The notes under the pieces are model-generated. The model did not search any database. It saw only the letters and a program-made list of their open reading frames with translations, and was not told the DNA's origin. From positions 30,199-94,198 of the forward strand of contig NZ_MWIO01000002.1 in NCBI RefSeq assembly GCF_004799035.1: a stretch of DNA of 64,000 bases. The letters are read 5' to 3'. Below are positions 47,131-57,258 of the stretch, piece by piece. The position numbers and the translations under genes are program-made. Source of the stretch: Rhodanobacter lindaniclasticus. GTDB lineage: Bacteria; Pseudomonadota; Gammaproteobacteria; Xanthomonadales; Rhodanobacteraceae. The first letter of the stretch is position 1; each line of letters starts with the position of its first letter.

Positions 47131-47135
47131 TCACC

Positions 47136-47260
47136 CGTCGCTGGCCGAGACGATAGCCCGCGACTACCGCACCGTCGCCCTGGTGTTGCAGGGCGGTGGC
47201 GCACCCGGTGCCTGCCAGGCCGGCGTGTTCGAGGCGCTGGACGGGGCCAGTCTGCAGTAG
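47136..47260 (+). pseudogene. Remnant of a patatin-like phospholipase gene
   Basis: One frame reads LAETIARDYRTVALVLQGGGAPGA followed by CQAGVFEALDGASLQ and then TAG at 47258-47260. This is the oxyanion-loop start of bacterial patatin-like phospholipases (usually VLQGGGALGAYQAGV), which often sit beside 3-hydroxybutyrate dehydrogenase genes. The GxSxG nucleophile and the whole remaining body are absent. The next 90 bases encode only short unconnected frames. Confidence 0.7.
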
Positions 47261-47353
47261 AACCGGCTGGTCGCGCCCAACCCTGAACATCCGTTCGTGC
47301 CCCGCGACGTGCATCGCGGCGAAGAGGGATAGGCACCCGGCGCAGCGGGCGCC

Positions 47354-48109
47354 TCAGCTGTCGCGCGCGACCTGCAGCCCGGCCGCCGACTGGCTGACCG
47401 GCATCACTTCGATGCGGTTGACGTTGAGGTGCGGCGGCAGGTTGGCGATCCACCAGATGGTGTCGGCGATGTCGGTCGCGGTGATCGGGTGGGCGCCGGC
47501 GTAGAGCTGGTCGGAGGCGGCCTGGTTGCCGCCGGTGCGCACCAGGGTGAATTCGGTTTCGGCCATGCCCGGCTCGATCGAGGTCACCCGCACGCCGGTG
47601 CCGTGCAGGTCGGTGCGCAGGTTCTGCGAGAACTGGGTGACGAAGGCCTTGCTGGCGCCGTACACGTTGCCGCCGCGGTAGGCGTAGCTGCCGGAGATCG
47701 AGCTGATGTTGATGATCGCGCCGCGGCGTTCGACCAGCCGCGGCAGCAGCAGGTGGGTGATCGTGGCCAGCGCGGTGACGTTGGTATCGATCATCTGCTT
47801 CCACTGCGCCAGGTCGGCCTGCTGCGCCGGCGCGGTGCCCAGCGCCAGACCGGCGTTGTTGACCAGCAGGTTGATGGCGGCGAAGGGCGCGGGCAAGGCG
47901 GCGTGGGCGGCGCGCATGGCGGCCTCGTCGCGCATGTCGAAGGCGGCCGCATGCACGCGCTCGGCACCGTGGCGGTCCACCAGCTGCTGCAGGCGATCGG
48001 CCCGCCGGCCGCTGGCGATCACCCGCCAGCCGCCGGCGACGAAGCGCTCCACGGTGGCGGCACCGAAACCGGCGGTGGCGCCGGTGATCCACGCGATCTT
48101 GCCGTTCAT
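47354..48109 (-). CDS. YdfG-like NADP-dependent 3-hydroxy acid dehydrogenase (SDR)
   Basis: A 251-residue SDR close to YdfG, which oxidises L-allo-threonine, serine and 3-hydroxypropionate and reduces malonic semialdehyde. Cofactor loop TGATAGFGAA (9-18), the ASGRRADRL segment with arginines favouring NADP, NNAGLALG, catalytic SSISGSYAYRGGNVYGASK, and the YdfG-type VTSIEPGMAETEF are present. The start codon lies four bases before the stop of the SPOR gene upstream in transcription, so it belongs to the argS-SPOR-SDR transcript. Substrate inferred from family. Confidence 0.88.
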   Translation of the reverse strand: MNGKIAWITGATAGFGAATVERFVAGGWRVIASGRRADRLQQLVDRHGAERVHAAAFDMRDEAAMRAAHAALPAPFAAINLLVNNAGLALGTAPAQQADLAQWKQMIDTNVTALATITHLLLPRLVERRGAIINISSISGSYAYRGGNVYGASKAFVTQFSQNLRTDLHGTGVRVTSIEPGMAETEFTLVRTGGNQAASDQLYAGAHPITATDIADTIWWIANLPPHLNVNRIEVMPVSQSAAGLQVARDS

Positions 48110-48113
48110 GCGC

Positions 48114-48791
48114 TTACTTGCCTTCTTTCAGGGCGATCGCCGGGATGCCGGCGGCGGCGAGTTTCTGCTTGGTCGCTTCCAGCTCGGTAGCCGAACGGAA
48201 CGGCCCCAGCCGCACGCGATGGTAGGTCTGCCCGCCGACGTCCACGGTCTGCACGTTGGCGACGAAACCCTGCAAGGCCAGCTTGGCCTTCTGCGCTTCG
48301 GCGGCCGCGGGGTCGGGGAATGCGCCTACCTGCAGCAGGTAGCCGCTGCCGCCGGTGGCAGGCTTCACCGCCTCGGCCGGCGCGGCGGTGACGCTCTGCA
48401 CGGCGACACCCGGCGTGCTCGCGGGCGCCGTCGCAGGCACCGGCGTGGTGGTCTGCTGCTGCTCAGCCTTGGCCTGGGCGCTGATCTCGGCATCGGGAAT
48501 GCGCACTTCCTTCTCCGACAGCACCGAGTAGAAGTCGTACTGCGGCTTCTTCGGCGCGCTGTCGCCGGCGGCCGGTTCCAGCACGCCCGGCTCGCTGCCG
48601 CGCTGGGCGGTGGCCTGCGGGTTGGCTTGCGGCCCGGTCGGCGTGCGCAGGCTGGTGAACAGGCTGCCGCGCATCACGATCGCCATCAGGATCGCGCCGA
48701 CGAGGATGCCGATCACCGCGTAACCCCAGCCGGGGAATCCGTTGCCGCCGTTGCGTACCGCCTGCCGGCCCTTGCCCTTGCGTGCTGCCAT
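48114..48791 (-). CDS. SPOR-domain membrane protein (FtsN/DedD-like)
   Basis: A 225-residue bitopic protein. A basic cytoplasmic tail ([10 protein letters not shown]) precedes a transmembrane helix (about 24-43, WGYAVIGILVGAILMAIVM), a proline/alanine-rich periplasmic linker and a C-terminal SPOR domain (about 150-223: GYLLQVGAFPDPAAAEAQKAKLALQG ... YHRVRLGPF). SPOR domains bind denuded peptidoglycan glycan at the division site. The arrangement and linkage to argS match the FtsN-like protein found after argS in many proteobacteria. ATG 48791 overlaps the argS TAA by one base. Confidence 0.9.
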   Translation of the reverse strand: MAARKGKGRQAVRNGGNGFPGWGYAVIGILVGAILMAIVMRGSLFTSLRTPTGPQANPQATAQRGSEPGVLEPAAGDSAPKKPQYDFYSVLSEKEVRIPDAEISAQAKAEQQQTTTPVPATAPASTPGVAVQSVTAAPAEAVKPATGGSGYLLQVGAFPDPAAAEAQKAKLALQGFVANVQTVDVGGQTYHRVRLGPFRSATELEATKQKLAAAGIPAIALKEGK

Positions 48792-50479
48792 TACATCTTC
48801 TCCGGGGCACTGAGGCCCAGCAAATCCAGTCCGTTCTTCAGTACCTGGCGCGTGGCCACCACCAGCGCCAGCCGCGCGTTGCGCAGGCCGGCATCCTCCA
48901 CCAGGAACTGGTACGAGTTGTAGTAGGTATGAAACGCGTTGGCCAGTTCGCGCAGCCAGGTGGCGATCAGGTGCGGCTCGAGGTTCGCCGTGGCCGCCTC
49001 GACCTGCTCGGGGTACTTCGACAACTCGGTCAGCAGGATCTGCTCGTGCTCGTTGTCCAGCCGGTCGAGGTGGGCGAGGCCGTCGGCGAGATCCACCGTG
49101 AAACCCTTCTCCGGTGCCTGGCGCAGCACGCTGCAGACGCGGGCGTGCGCGTACTGGATGTAGTACACCGGGTTGTCGTTCGACTGCGAGCGGGCCAGGT
49201 CCACATCGAACACCAGCTGCGAGTCGCTCTTGCGCGAGATCAGGAAGTAGCGCGTGGCGTCGCGGCCGACCTCGTCGATCAGGTCCCGCAAGGTGACGTA
49301 GCTGCCGGCGCGCTTGGAGATCTTCACCTCCTCGCCGCCCTTCATCACCGTCACCATCTGGTACAGCATGTAGTCGGGGTAGCCCTTGGGGATGCCGCAG
49401 TCGAGCGCCTGCAGGCCGGCCTTCACCCGCGCCAGCGAGCCGTGGTGGTCCGAGCCCAGCACGGTGATGGCCTTGCCGTAGCCGCGTTGCCATTTCGACA
49501 GGTGGTAGGCCACGTCGGGCACGAAGTAGGTGTAGGTGCCGTCGGACTTGCGCATCACGCGGTCCTTGTCGTCACCGAACGCGGTGGTGCGCAGCCACAG
49601 CGCGCCGCCCTCCTCGTAGGTGTGGCCGTGGGCGATCAGCTCGCGCACGGTCTCCTCGACCTTGCCGTCGCTGTACAGCGACGATTCGAGGAAATAGGTG
49701 TCGAAGCTCACGCCGAACGCCTGCAGGTCCAGGTCCTGCTCGTGGCGCAGGCTGGCCACGGCGAAACGGCGGATCGCGTCGAGGTCGTCCACGTCGCCCG
49801 CACCAACCACGGTTTCGCCGTCGGCCACCACCGATTCGCGGTCGAGATAGGCGCGCGCCACCTCGGCGATGTAGTCGCCGCGATAGCCGTTCTCGGGCCA
49901 GTTGCTGTCTTCCGGCATGATGCCGCGCGCGCGTGCCTGCACCGAGATCGCCAGGTTGGCGATCTGCACGCCGGCATCGTTGTAGTAGAACTCGCGCTTC
50001 ACGTCCCAGCCATTGGCATCGAGCAGGCGGGCCACGCAATCGCCGATCGCCGCGTTGCGACCGTGGCCCACGTGCAGCGGGCCGGTCGGATTGGCCGAGA
50101 CGAATTCCACGCCGACGGTCTTGCCGCCTCCGCTGGCATTGCGGCCGTAGGCGTCGCCCTCGGCCATGATCCGGCGCACTTCGGCGTGATAGGCGCCGGC
50201 GGCCAGGAAGAAGTTGATGAAGCCCGGGCCGGCGATCTCGACTTTTTCCACCAGCGTGTTCGCCGGCAGCGCGGCAACCAGCTTTTCGGCCAGCTCGCGC
50301 GGCTTGGCGCGCGCCGGCTTGGCCAGCAGCATCGCCGCGTTGCAGGCGAAATCGCCGTGTTCACGGCTGCGCGCACGCTCGATCACGAAGGCGGGAATGG
50401 CCAGCTCGGCCGGCAGGGTCGCGTCGTTCCGCAAGGTGTGGATGGCCTGCAACACCAGGTCGCGCAGCTGTGCTTTCAC
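48791..50479 (-). CDS. argS: Arginine-tRNA ligase
   Basis: A 562-residue class I aminoacyl-tRNA synthetase. HIGH motif in [16 protein letters not shown] and the KMSKS-like [12 protein letters not shown] are intact; the N-terminal additional domain and C-terminal DALR anticodon domain ([14 protein letters not shown] ... [10 protein letters not shown]) are complete. Start is GTG 50479, giving [16 protein letters not shown] as in related ArgS; an in-frame extension upstream is not supported. Cotranscribed with the SPOR and SDR genes. Confidence 0.95.
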   Translation of the reverse strand: MKAQLRDLVLQAIHTLRNDATLPAELAIPAFVIERARSREHGDFACNAAMLLAKPARAKPRELAEKLVAALPANTLVEKVEIAGPGFINFFLAAGAYHAEVRRIMAEGDAYGRNASGGGKTVGVEFVSANPTGPLHVGHGRNAAIGDCVARLLDANGWDVKREFYYNDAGVQIANLAISVQARARGIMPEDSNWPENGYRGDYIAEVARAYLDRESVVADGETVVGAGDVDDLDAIRRFAVASLRHEQDLDLQAFGVSFDTYFLESSLYSDGKVEETVRELIAHGHTYEEGGALWLRTTAFGDDKDRVMRKSDGTYTYFVPDVAYHLSKWQRGYGKAITVLGSDHHGSLARVKAGLQALDCGIPKGYPDYMLYQMVTVMKGGEEVKISKRAGSYVTLRDLIDEVGRDATRYFLISRKSDSQLVFDVDLARSQSNDNPVYYIQYAHARVCSVLRQAPEKGFTVDLADGLAHLDRLDNEHEQILLTELSKYPEQVEAATANLEPHLIATWLRELANAFHTYYNSYQFLVEDAGLRNARLALVVATRQVLKNGLDLLGLSAPEKM

Positions 50480-50910
50480 GGGTGGGATCGGTTTCGTGAT
50501 GGAACCGGTAATCCTAACAGACCGGGACGCCCGCACCGGACCCGTGAAAGGCTCCGGCCGCGGGGCAAGCTTCGTGCTGCACCGCGTCGTGCCTTCCTGT
50601 GGATAACTCTGTGGGGAAATTTCCGGGCCCCGGCCTGGCCGGTGTCGCCACACCATGGGTTTCAATCGTTCGCAAGAAATTGCCTAGATAAATCATCAGG
50701 TTGGAACGACAACTTGGCGTATGACTGGCGATCCGAGCGGCAATCGGCTATCGCTGCGTTTTGTGCATAAGTTTCGGCTACTTGGCGACCGATTCTGCGC
50801 GCGAAAACACGAAGCCGGGCGGCGTGTCGCATCGCGGCAAGGTCGCGGCTGCCGCGCGGTTGGCCGGAGGTTTGCAGTCGCAAGAGCGGCCGCGGACCGC
50901 GGCCCGGTGC
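50480..50910. other. 430-base spacer without a gene
   Basis: Between the argS start and the radC stop no frame resembles a protein. A less GC-rich part (about 50670-50800) may hold the argS promoter. A near-perfect palindrome GGCCGCGG-A-CCGCGGCC at 50888-50904, seven bases beyond the radC stop, could end radC transcription. Confidence 0.5.
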
Positions 50911-51582
50911 TCAGAGCAGGCCGCGCGAGGCCATCGACACCGGCTCGCCGGTGCCGATCACCAAGTGGTCGAGTACGCGCACGCCGACCAGCTGCAGGGC
51001 ATCACGCAGTTCGTGAGTGATCGCGCGATCGGCGGCGCTGGGCTCGGCCACGCCGGAGGGGTGGTTGTGGGCGAAGATCACCGCGCAGGCGTTGTGGTGC
51101 AGACAGGCGCGCACCACTTCGCGCGGGTGCACGCTGGCGCCGTCGACGGTGCCGCGGAACAGCTCCTCGAAGGCCAGCACGCGATGGCGATTGTCCAGGT
51201 ACAGGCAGCCGAACACCTCGTAGGGCAGGTGACGCAGGCGGGCGCGCAGGTAGTCGCCGCTGTCGCGCGGGTTGCCCAGGCTGGGCCGTTCCTGCAACTG
51301 TTCGGCGAGGCTGCGCCGGGCCAGCTCCAGCGCCGCGGCGATCCGCGCGCGCTTGGCCGGGCCCAGTCCGCCGGCGCGGATCTGCTGCTCGGGCCGGCCC
51401 AGCAAGGCGGCTACGCCGCCGGCGTTGGCGAGCAGCTCGCGACCCAGTGCGATGGCGTCCTTGCCGCGGCTGCCGCTGCCCAGCAGCACGGCCAGCAGTT
51501 CCGCGTCGGACAGCGCGGCGCTGCCGCGCGTCAGCAGTTTTTCGCGGGGTCGTTCCCCCTCGGGCCAGTCACGAATGCTCAT
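50911..51582 (-). CDS. radC: RadC-family JAMM/MPN protein (UPF0758)
   Basis: A 223-residue protein with an N-terminal helix-hairpin-helix region (LSDAELLAVLLGSGSRGKDAIALGRELL) and a C-terminal JAMM metalloprotease-like domain, including the family signature HNHPSGVAEPSAAD with zinc-binding His-x-His and Asp. Originally linked to DNA repair, later work questioned this, and the true role is unsettled. Full length. Divergent from coaBC, as in many gammaproteobacteria. Confidence 0.93.
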   Translation of the reverse strand: MSIRDWPEGERPREKLLTRGSAALSDAELLAVLLGSGSRGKDAIALGRELLANAGGVAALLGRPEQQIRAGGLGPAKRARIAAALELARRSLAEQLQERPSLGNPRDSGDYLRARLRHLPYEVFGCLYLDNRHRVLAFEELFRGTVDGASVHPREVVRACLHHNACAVIFAHNHPSGVAEPSAADRAITHELRDALQLVGVRVLDHLVIGTGEPVSMASRGLL

Positions 51583-51679
51583 GCAGGTCAGCCTGGCGAG
51601 AGTTGCTGCCGCGGGGCAGCAGTGGCGCGGAATGAATCCGGTAAGCTAAGCGTCTGCCCGACTGTCAGGCCCGCCTTAC

Positions 51680-52885
51680 ATGAGCCTCGCCCAACGCCGC
51701 ATCCTGCTGGGAGTGTCCGGCGGCATCGCCGCCTACAAGTCCTGTGAACTGGTCCGCCGCCTGCGCGAGCAGGGTGCGGAGGTGCGCGTGGTGATGACCG
51801 CGGGAGCGGAACATTTCGTCGGTGCGGCCACCTTCCAGGCGCTCTCCGGCCAGCCGGTGCGCAGCAGCCTGTGGGATGCGCACGCCGAGGCGGCGATGGG
51901 CCACATCGAGCTGGCGCGTTGGGGCGAGCGCATCCTGGTGGCGCCGGCCAGCGCCGACGTGATCGCCCGGCTGGCCCACGGCCACGCCGATGACCTGCTC
52001 AGCACGCTGTGTCTGGCCAGCGCTGCGCCGCTGTACCTGGCGCCGGCGATGAACCAGCAGATGTGGGCGCATCCGGCGGTGCAGGCGAACCTGGCGCTGC
52101 TGCGCCAGCGCGGCGTGCAGGTGCTGGGGCCGGCCTCCGGCGACCAGGCCTGCGGCGACGTCGGTTCCGGCCGCATGCTGGAGCCGCACGAATTGCGCGA
52201 TGCGCTGGCCGCCTCGTTCGGCCATGGCGCGCTGGCCGGACTGCGGGTGGTGGTCAGCGCCGGTCCGACTTACGAGGACATCGATCCGGTGCGTTTCATC
52301 GGCAACCGCAGTTCCGGCCGGATGGGTTTCGCGGTGGCCGCGGCGGCGGCGCAAGCCGGCGCCTCGGTGAGCCTGGTGGCCGGGCCGGTGAGCCTGGCCA
52401 CGCCGGCGGGAGTCGCCAGGCGCATCGACGTACGCAGCGCCGCGCAGATGCAGGTGGCGGTGCGCGAAGCCTGCCAGGCGGCCGACATCTACATCGGCGC
52501 GTCGGCGGTGGGCGACTATCGGCCGGCCAACGTCTCGGCGCTGAAGCTGAAGAAGAGCGCCGGTGCGCCGCTGTCGCTGCAGCTGGAGGAAAACCCGGAC
52601 ATCCTGGCCGGCCTGGCTGCGCAAAGCGGGCACCCGTTCCTGGTCGGCTTCGCCGCGGAGACGCATGATGTGGCCAGTTATGCGCGCGGCAAGCTGCGCA
52701 GCAAGGGGTTGGACATGATCGCGGCAAACCAGGTGGGCGACGGACTCGGTTTCGAGGTCGCCGAAAACGCGTTGACGCTGTACTGGGCCGACGGCGAGCT
52801 GGCCTTGCCGCGCGCGACCAAGGACGAGCTGGCGCGCCAGCTGATCGCGCAAGTGGCTGAGCGCTACCGGGCGGCGCGCGGATGA
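51680..52885 (+). CDS. coaBC: Bifunctional phosphopantothenoylcysteine decarboxylase/phosphopantothenate-cysteine ligase
   Basis: A 401-residue fusion for two steps of coenzyme A synthesis. CoaC part (1-190): flavin motif [11 protein letters not shown], catalytic His in [18 protein letters not shown] and the flexible-flap [15 protein letters not shown]. CoaB part (190-401): [33 protein letters not shown] and KLKKS with the conserved lysines. All are intact. First gene of coaBC-dut-algC, overlapping dut by four bases. Confidence 0.97.
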   Translation: MSLAQRRILLGVSGGIAAYKSCELVRRLREQGAEVRVVMTAGAEHFVGAATFQALSGQPVRSSLWDAHAEAAMGHIELARWGERILVAPASADVIARLAHGHADDLLSTLCLASAAPLYLAPAMNQQMWAHPAVQANLALLRQRGVQVLGPASGDQACGDVGSGRMLEPHELRDALAASFGHGALAGLRVVVSAGPTYEDIDPVRFIGNRSSGRMGFAVAAAAAQAGASVSLVAGPVSLATPAGVARRIDVRSAAQMQVAVREACQAADIYIGASAVGDYRPANVSALKLKKSAGAPLSLQLEENPDILAGLAAQSGHPFLVGFAAETHDVASYARGKLRSKGLDMIAANQVGDGLGFEVAENALTLYWADGELALPRATKDELARQLIAQVAERYRAARG

Positions 52886-53340
52886 CCATCGACGTCGAGC
52901 TGAAGATCCTCGATCCACGCCTGGGCGACAGCATTCCGCTGCCGCAGGCAGCCACCGCCGGCAGCGCCGGCATGGACCTGCGTGCGGCGCTGGAACAGCC
53001 GCTGACCCTGGCACCTGGCGCGAGCGCGCTGGTGCCCAGCGGCATCGCCATCCACATCGGCGATCCGCAATGGTGCGCACTGATCGTTCCGCGCTCGGGG
53101 CTGGGCCACAAGCACGGCCTGGTGATGGGCAACCTGGTCGGCGTGATCGATGCCGACTACCAGGGCCCGCTGATGATTTCGTGCTGGAACCGCGGCGACG
53201 CGCCGTACACCATCGCAGTCGGCGACCGCATCGCGCAGTTGCTGCTGGTGCCGGTGGCGCAGGCGCGGCTGCAGATCGTCAATGAATTCACGCCCAGCGA
53301 ACGCGGTGCCGGGGGCTTCGGCTCCACCGGTATCCGATAG
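52882..53340 (+). CDS. dut: Deoxyuridine triphosphatase
   Basis: A 152-residue trimeric dUTPase that removes dUTP and supplies dUMP. The five motifs are visible: [10 protein letters not shown] (1), [10 protein letters not shown] (2), [11 protein letters not shown] (3, catalytic Asp), [11 protein letters not shown] (4) and [11 protein letters not shown] (5). Its ATG overlaps the coaBC TGA, so the two are translationally coupled. Confidence 0.97.
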   Translation: MTIDVELKILDPRLGDSIPLPQAATAGSAGMDLRAALEQPLTLAPGASALVPSGIAIHIGDPQWCALIVPRSGLGHKHGLVMGNLVGVIDADYQGPLMISCWNRGDAPYTIAVGDRIAQLLLVPVAQARLQIVNEFTPSERGAGGFGSTGIR

Positions 53341-53411
53341 CATGGGCACGGACTTGCGGTGCGACCCGGAGCGGTCGTGCCACCACGCAGTTTCAGTCGC
53401 GGGGGCGGAGC

Positions 53412-55757
53412 ATGGCACCAAAAATCGCGAAGCGACGACTGCCCAGGCCTGAGATCGACTGGTCGGCCATGCTGCCGCTGGCCGGTGGCACCCTGCTGCT
53501 GTTGCTGGGGCTGTTCTGTGCCTGGCAGACCTGGCTGATCGCCGACGAGCACCACGCCGACGAGCGGGTCCACGCCGCGCAGGCGCAAGCGGTCAAGGTG
53601 GTGGCCGATGAGGTTGCGCGTCAGCGCGGGGCGGTGCAGAAGGCGCTGGCGCTGGTCGACCCGGCCACGGTGATGAGCGACCCGGCGCAGTCGATCGCCA
53701 CCCTCCGCCTGCGCCTGCCGCAGGCCAGGCAACTCGAACTCTACAGCGGCGACCTCAAGGAAGTGCTGCGCGCGAACTATCGCGAGTTCGGCTATGCCAA
53801 GGCGGCGCAGTTGATGGCGGCGCAGACGGCCGAGGGCGCGCCACCCGCGCAGAGCGTCTACTACGGCAACGGCGACCGCCGGCTGAGCATGGTCATTCCG
53901 CTGGGTGCGCCGGATCAGACCCAGGCGTGGGTCTGGGTGGAACTGCCGTTTGCTGGTGTCCAGCAGGCTTTCGACGCCGTCCCGCCGGCCGGCGGCCGGC
54001 TCGATCTGCGCCAGGGTGACGAGCCGGGCAGCGTGCAGTTGTTCTCCAATGGCAGTGCCTCGGCGCAGACCGGCGACAACAGCGTGGCCGTTCCCGGCAC
54101 CGCGTTCCGCGTGGGTGCGGGATTGCCCGATGCGTTCATCGTGCTGCCGCATTCGTGGTGGTTGAGCGGCCTCTTGAGCCTGCTCGGCCTGGCCGGCGCG
54201 GGCTATCTGCTGTGGCTGCGCGGCCGCCGTCGGGCGCCGCCGGAGGAACCGGCCGCGGAGGAACCAGTGGTAGCCGAAGTCGCGCCGCCCCGCACCCGCC
54301 AACGCCCGCCGGTGGCCGCCAGCGCGGTCCCGGCCCGTCCCGCAGCGGCCCCGGCCCCGGCGGAAGCCGCCGCGGTGCAGGTGGACCCGAGCATCTTCCG
54401 CGCCTACGACGTGCGCGGTGTGGTCGGCAAGACGCTGGACCGCAACGTGGCCCGGCTGCTCGGCCGGGCGATCGGCGCGGTGATGGCCGAGCGCGGCCTG
54501 CGCGAGATCGTGATTGGCCGCGACGGTCGCGTCTCCGGTCCCGAGCTGGCCGGCGCGCTGGCCGATGGCCTGCGCGAGGCCGGTGTCGACGTGATCGACC
54601 TGGGCGCCGTGCCCACGCCGGTGGTGTATTTCGCCGCGTACCGGTTCAACACTGGCTGCGGCGTGGCGGTCACCGGCAGCCACAATCCGCCGGACTACAA
54701 CGGCTTCAAGATCGTGATCGGCGGCGAGACCCTGGCCGAGAGCGCGATCCAGGACCTGTACCAGCGCATCGCCAGTGGCGCGTTGAGCCAGGACGGCCAC
54801 GGCGGCCTGCGCCAGGTCGACGTGGCGCCGGATTACATCGAGAAGATCGTTTCCGACGTGCTCGCCGAGCGCCCGCTCAAGGTGGTGGTCGACTGCGGCA
54901 ACGGCATTCCCGGCGCGATCGCGCCGCAGGTGCTCGAAGGCGTGGGTTGCGAGATCGTGCCGCTGTACTGCGACGTCGACGGCAACTTCCCGAACCACCA
55001 TCCCGACCCGTCCGACCCGGCCAACCTGCAGGACCTCATCCACGCCGTGCGCCAGACCGGGGCGGACCTGGGCCTGGCCTTCGACGGCGACGGCGATCGC
55101 CTGGGCGTGGTTTCCCGCGCCGGCGAGATCATCTATCCGGATCGCCTGTTGATGCTGTTCGCGCGCGACGTGCTGTCGCGCCAGCCCGGCGGCACGGTCA
55201 TCTACGACGTCAAATGCACCAGCCACCTGAAGGCGCAGATCCTCGACGCTGGCGGCAGTCCGCTGATGTGGCGCACGGGGCATTCGCTGATCAAGGCCAA
55301 GATGCGCGAGACCGGCGCCGAACTGGCCGGAGAGATGAGCGGGCACTTCTTCTTCAAGGAGCGTTGGTACGGCTTCGACGACGGCATCTACGCCGCCGCG
55401 CGATTGCTGGAGATCCTTGCCGGCGACCTGCACGGGCGCAGCCCGGAGGAGATCTTCGCCACCCTGCCCAAGAGCATCTCCACGCCCGAGCTGAAAGTAG
55501 CCCTGGCCGAAGGCGAGCATTACCGCTTCATGGATCGACTGCGCGAACGCGCCAGCTTCGAGGACGCCTCGGTGATCAGCATCGACGGCCTGCGCGTGGA
55601 CTGGCCGGACGGCTGGGGCCTGGTGCGAGCGTCCAACACCACGCCGGTGCTGGTGCTGCGTTTCGAGGCCGACAACGAGGAGGCACTCAAGCGCATCCAG
55701 CAGGTATTCCGGCGGCAGATGTTGGCGGTCGACCCTGCGTTGAAACTGCCGTTCTAG
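53412..55757 (+). CDS. algC: Phosphomannomutase/phosphoglucomutase with membrane-anchored N-terminal extension
   Basis: A 781-residue protein. The C-terminal 460 residues are a complete alpha-D-phosphohexomutase: catalytic phosphoserine Ser423 in VTGSHNPPDYNGFK, magnesium loop DGDGDR (558-563), sugar loop GEMSGHFFF and the phosphate site near RASNTTPVLVLRFE. The first 320 residues hold a transmembrane helix (about 23-41), a predicted periplasmic domain, a second helix (about 250-267) and a Pro/Ala linker. It interconverts mannose and glucose 1- and 6-phosphates for lipopolysaccharide and exopolysaccharide. Extended AlgC proteins are known from Pseudomonas annotation, where dut-algC synteny is the same. 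Confidence 0.94.
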   Translation: MAPKIAKRRLPRPEIDWSAMLPLAGGTLLLLLGLFCAWQTWLIADEHHADERVHAAQAQAVKVVADEVARQRGAVQKALALVDPATVMSDPAQSIATLRLRLPQARQLELYSGDLKEVLRANYREFGYAKAAQLMAAQTAEGAPPAQSVYYGNGDRRLSMVIPLGAPDQTQAWVWVELPFAGVQQAFDAVPPAGGRLDLRQGDEPGSVQLFSNGSASAQTGDNSVAVPGTAFRVGAGLPDAFIVLPHSWWLSGLLSLLGLAGAGYLLWLRGRRRAPPEEPAAEEPVVAEVAPPRTRQRPPVAASAVPARPAAAPAPAEAAAVQVDPSIFRAYDVRGVVGKTLDRNVARLLGRAIGAVMAERGLREIVIGRDGRVSGPELAGALADGLREAGVDVIDLGAVPTPVVYFAAYRFNTGCGVAVTGSHNPPDYNGFKIVIGGETLAESAIQDLYQRIASGALSQDGHGGLRQVDVAPDYIEKIVSDVLAERPLKVVVDCGNGIPGAIAPQVLEGVGCEIVPLYCDVDGNFPNHHPDPSDPANLQDLIHAVRQTGADLGLAFDGDGDRLGVVSRAGEIIYPDRLLMLFARDVLSRQPGGTVIYDVKCTSHLKAQILDAGGSPLMWRTGHSLIKAKMRETGAELAGEMSGHFFFKERWYGFDDGIYAAARLLEILAGDLHGRSPEEIFATLPKSISTPELKVALAEGEHYRFMDRLRERASFEDASVISIDGLRVDWPDGWGLVRASNTTPVLVLRFEADNEEALKRIQQVFRRQMLAVDPALKLPF

Positions 55758-55763
55758 GTATCG

Positions 55764-55778
55764 GCCCGCGAAGGGCCT
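55764..55778. terminator. Hairpin after algC
   Basis: GGCCC-GCGAA-GGGCC followed by TT, seven bases after the algC stop and before the converging DUF4124 gene. Short stem, modest support. Confidence 0.4.
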
Positions 55779-55821
55779 TGCGCTCGAAACGGGGGCCGGC
55801 GGACACGGCCCGCCGCTTTCG

Positions 55822-56463
55822 CTACTGCGAAGCCTTGTCCTGCTCGGCTTTCAGCTCGCGGTAGCGGGCCAGCTGCTTGACCTGATCCTGCACGGTCTGC
55901 GCACGCAGTGCCTGCTGGCGCTGCAGGGTGGCGCGCAAGCCGGTGACCACGTTGCGCTGCGCCGCGACGCTGTCGGTGAGGAACTTCGGCACCGGCTTCT
56001 TGGCGTTCTCGATCTCGGCGGCGCGGGCCAGCAGGTCGGCCAGCGCCTTTTCCTGGCTGCGCAGATTGATCCGGGTGGTGTGGATCTGCTGGTCGAAGGT
56101 GTCCAAGGTCTGCTGCAGCGAGATCTTGTATGCCTCCTCGTCCGGGTAGGCGTCGAGCATCTGCGCTTCGGCGGTGGCCAGTTCCCGCGCGGCACGCTGT
56201 TTGGCTGCCTCCGCCTCGGCCACCTTGGCCGCGGCGGCACGTTCCTCAGCATTGAGCTGGCGCGGCACGCGGCGCACCACCAGGCCACGGTCGTTGACCA
56301 GGTCGTAGCCGTACTTCATCGCCTCGGCAGTGAGGCTGTCGCTGTAGTGCACCAGGCCCTCGCCGTCGTACCACTTGTAGCGCACGCTGCTGGTGTTCTG
56401 GGCGAACGCGGCAAAGCTCGCGGCCATCGCGACGGCAGCCAGAATGAGCAGTGGTTTGCGCAT
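55822..56463 (-). CDS. DUF4124-containing periplasmic coiled-coil protein
   Basis: A 213-residue protein with a signal peptide (cleavage near AAFAQ, about 22-23). A short DUF4124-like domain follows (SVRYKWYDGEGLVHYSD), then a long charged helical region (about 65-210: LNAEERAAAAKVAEAEAAKQRA ... QQALRAQTVQDQVKQLARYRELKAEQD) that should form coiled coils. Function unknown; DUF4124 proteins are common secreted proteins of gammaproteobacteria. ATG 56463 has AGGAG five bases upstream. Confidence 0.8.
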   Translation of the reverse strand: MRKPLLILAAVAMAASFAAFAQNTSSVRYKWYDGEGLVHYSDSLTAEAMKYGYDLVNDRGLVVRRVPRQLNAEERAAAAKVAEAEAAKQRAARELATAEAQMLDAYPDEEAYKISLQQTLDTFDQQIHTTRINLRSQEKALADLLARAAEIENAKKPVPKFLTDSVAAQRNVVTGLRATLQRQQALRAQTVQDQVKQLARYRELKAEQDKASQ

Positions 56464-56592
56464 GGGTTCTCCTGTTGGCCCGAGTATAGCCGCGTCCGCC
56501 ATGCTGTCTGGTTACCCATGGCGCTGCTGTGACCGGGTTCGCTGGAGTCTATCCGCCGCCGCATGAACCGACGAGGATGCCGCCAGCGGCGC

Positions 56593-57258
56593 TCAGCGGC
56601 GAACCCCGTAACGGGCGCGATAGTCCAGCAGGCGGGCGTGCTCGGCAGCCAGTTGCGGCTGTTCGCCGGCGTACTCCAATACGTCATCCAGGCTGGTGAT
56701 CGCGATGACCGGGATGCCGTAGTCGGCGGCCACTTCCTGCGCGGCGGAGCGCTCGCCCTGGCCGCGCTCCTGGCGGTCCAGCGCAATCAGCACGCCGGCC
56801 GGCGTGGCGCCGTGGGCGCGGATCAGCGCCAGCGATTCGCGCACGGCGGTGCCGGCGGTCATCACGTCGTCGACGATCAGCACGCGCCCGGCCAGCGGCG
56901 CGCCGACCAGGCTGCCGCCCTCGCCGTGATCCTTGGCTTCCTTGCGGTTGTACGCCCACGGCAGGTCGCGTCCGTGCTGTTCGGCCAGCGCGATGGCGGT
57001 GGCCGCAGCCAGCGCGATGCCCTTGTAGGCCGGGCCGAACAGCATGTCGACCTCGATCCCGGCCTCGACCAGCGCGGCGGCGTACGCGCGACCGAGTCGG
57101 GCCAGCGCGGCGCCCGAATCGATCCGGCCCATGTTGAAGAAGTACGGACTCTGCCGGCCGGACTTGAGCGTGAACTCGCCGAAGCGCAGCACCTGCCGGT
57201 GCAGGGTCAGTTCGATGAAGTCGCGTTGGTAGTCGTGCACGGGGCGTCTCGCTGGCAT
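56593..57258 (-). CDS. pyrE: Orotate phosphoribosyltransferase
   Basis: A 221-residue type I phosphoribosyltransferase forming orotidine 5'-phosphate in pyrimidine synthesis. The PRPP-binding motif [13 protein letters not shown], the orotate-site [16 protein letters not shown] and the loop [14 protein letters not shown] are intact. ATG 57258 is preferred over an upstream in-frame ATG because the family N terminus ([10 protein letters not shown]) begins shortly after. Divergent from xth, an arrangement known in Pseudomonas and Xanthomonas. Confidence 0.96.
   Translation of the reverse strand: MPARRPVHDYQRDFIELTLHRQVLRFGEFTLKSGRQSPYFFNMGRIDSGAALARLGRAYAAALVEAGIEVDMLFGPAYKGIALAAATAIALAEQHGRDLPWAYNRKEAKDHGEGGSLVGAPLAGRVLIVDDVMTAGTAVRESLALIRAHGATPAGVLIALDRQERGQGERSAAQEVAADYGIPVIAITSLDDVLEYAGEQPQLAAEHARLLDYRARYGVRR

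Noticed and set aside
47196..47504. 102-codon plus-strand frame after the dehydrogenase gene
   Set aside because: Out of frame with the patatin remnant and antisense to the YdfG-like gene.
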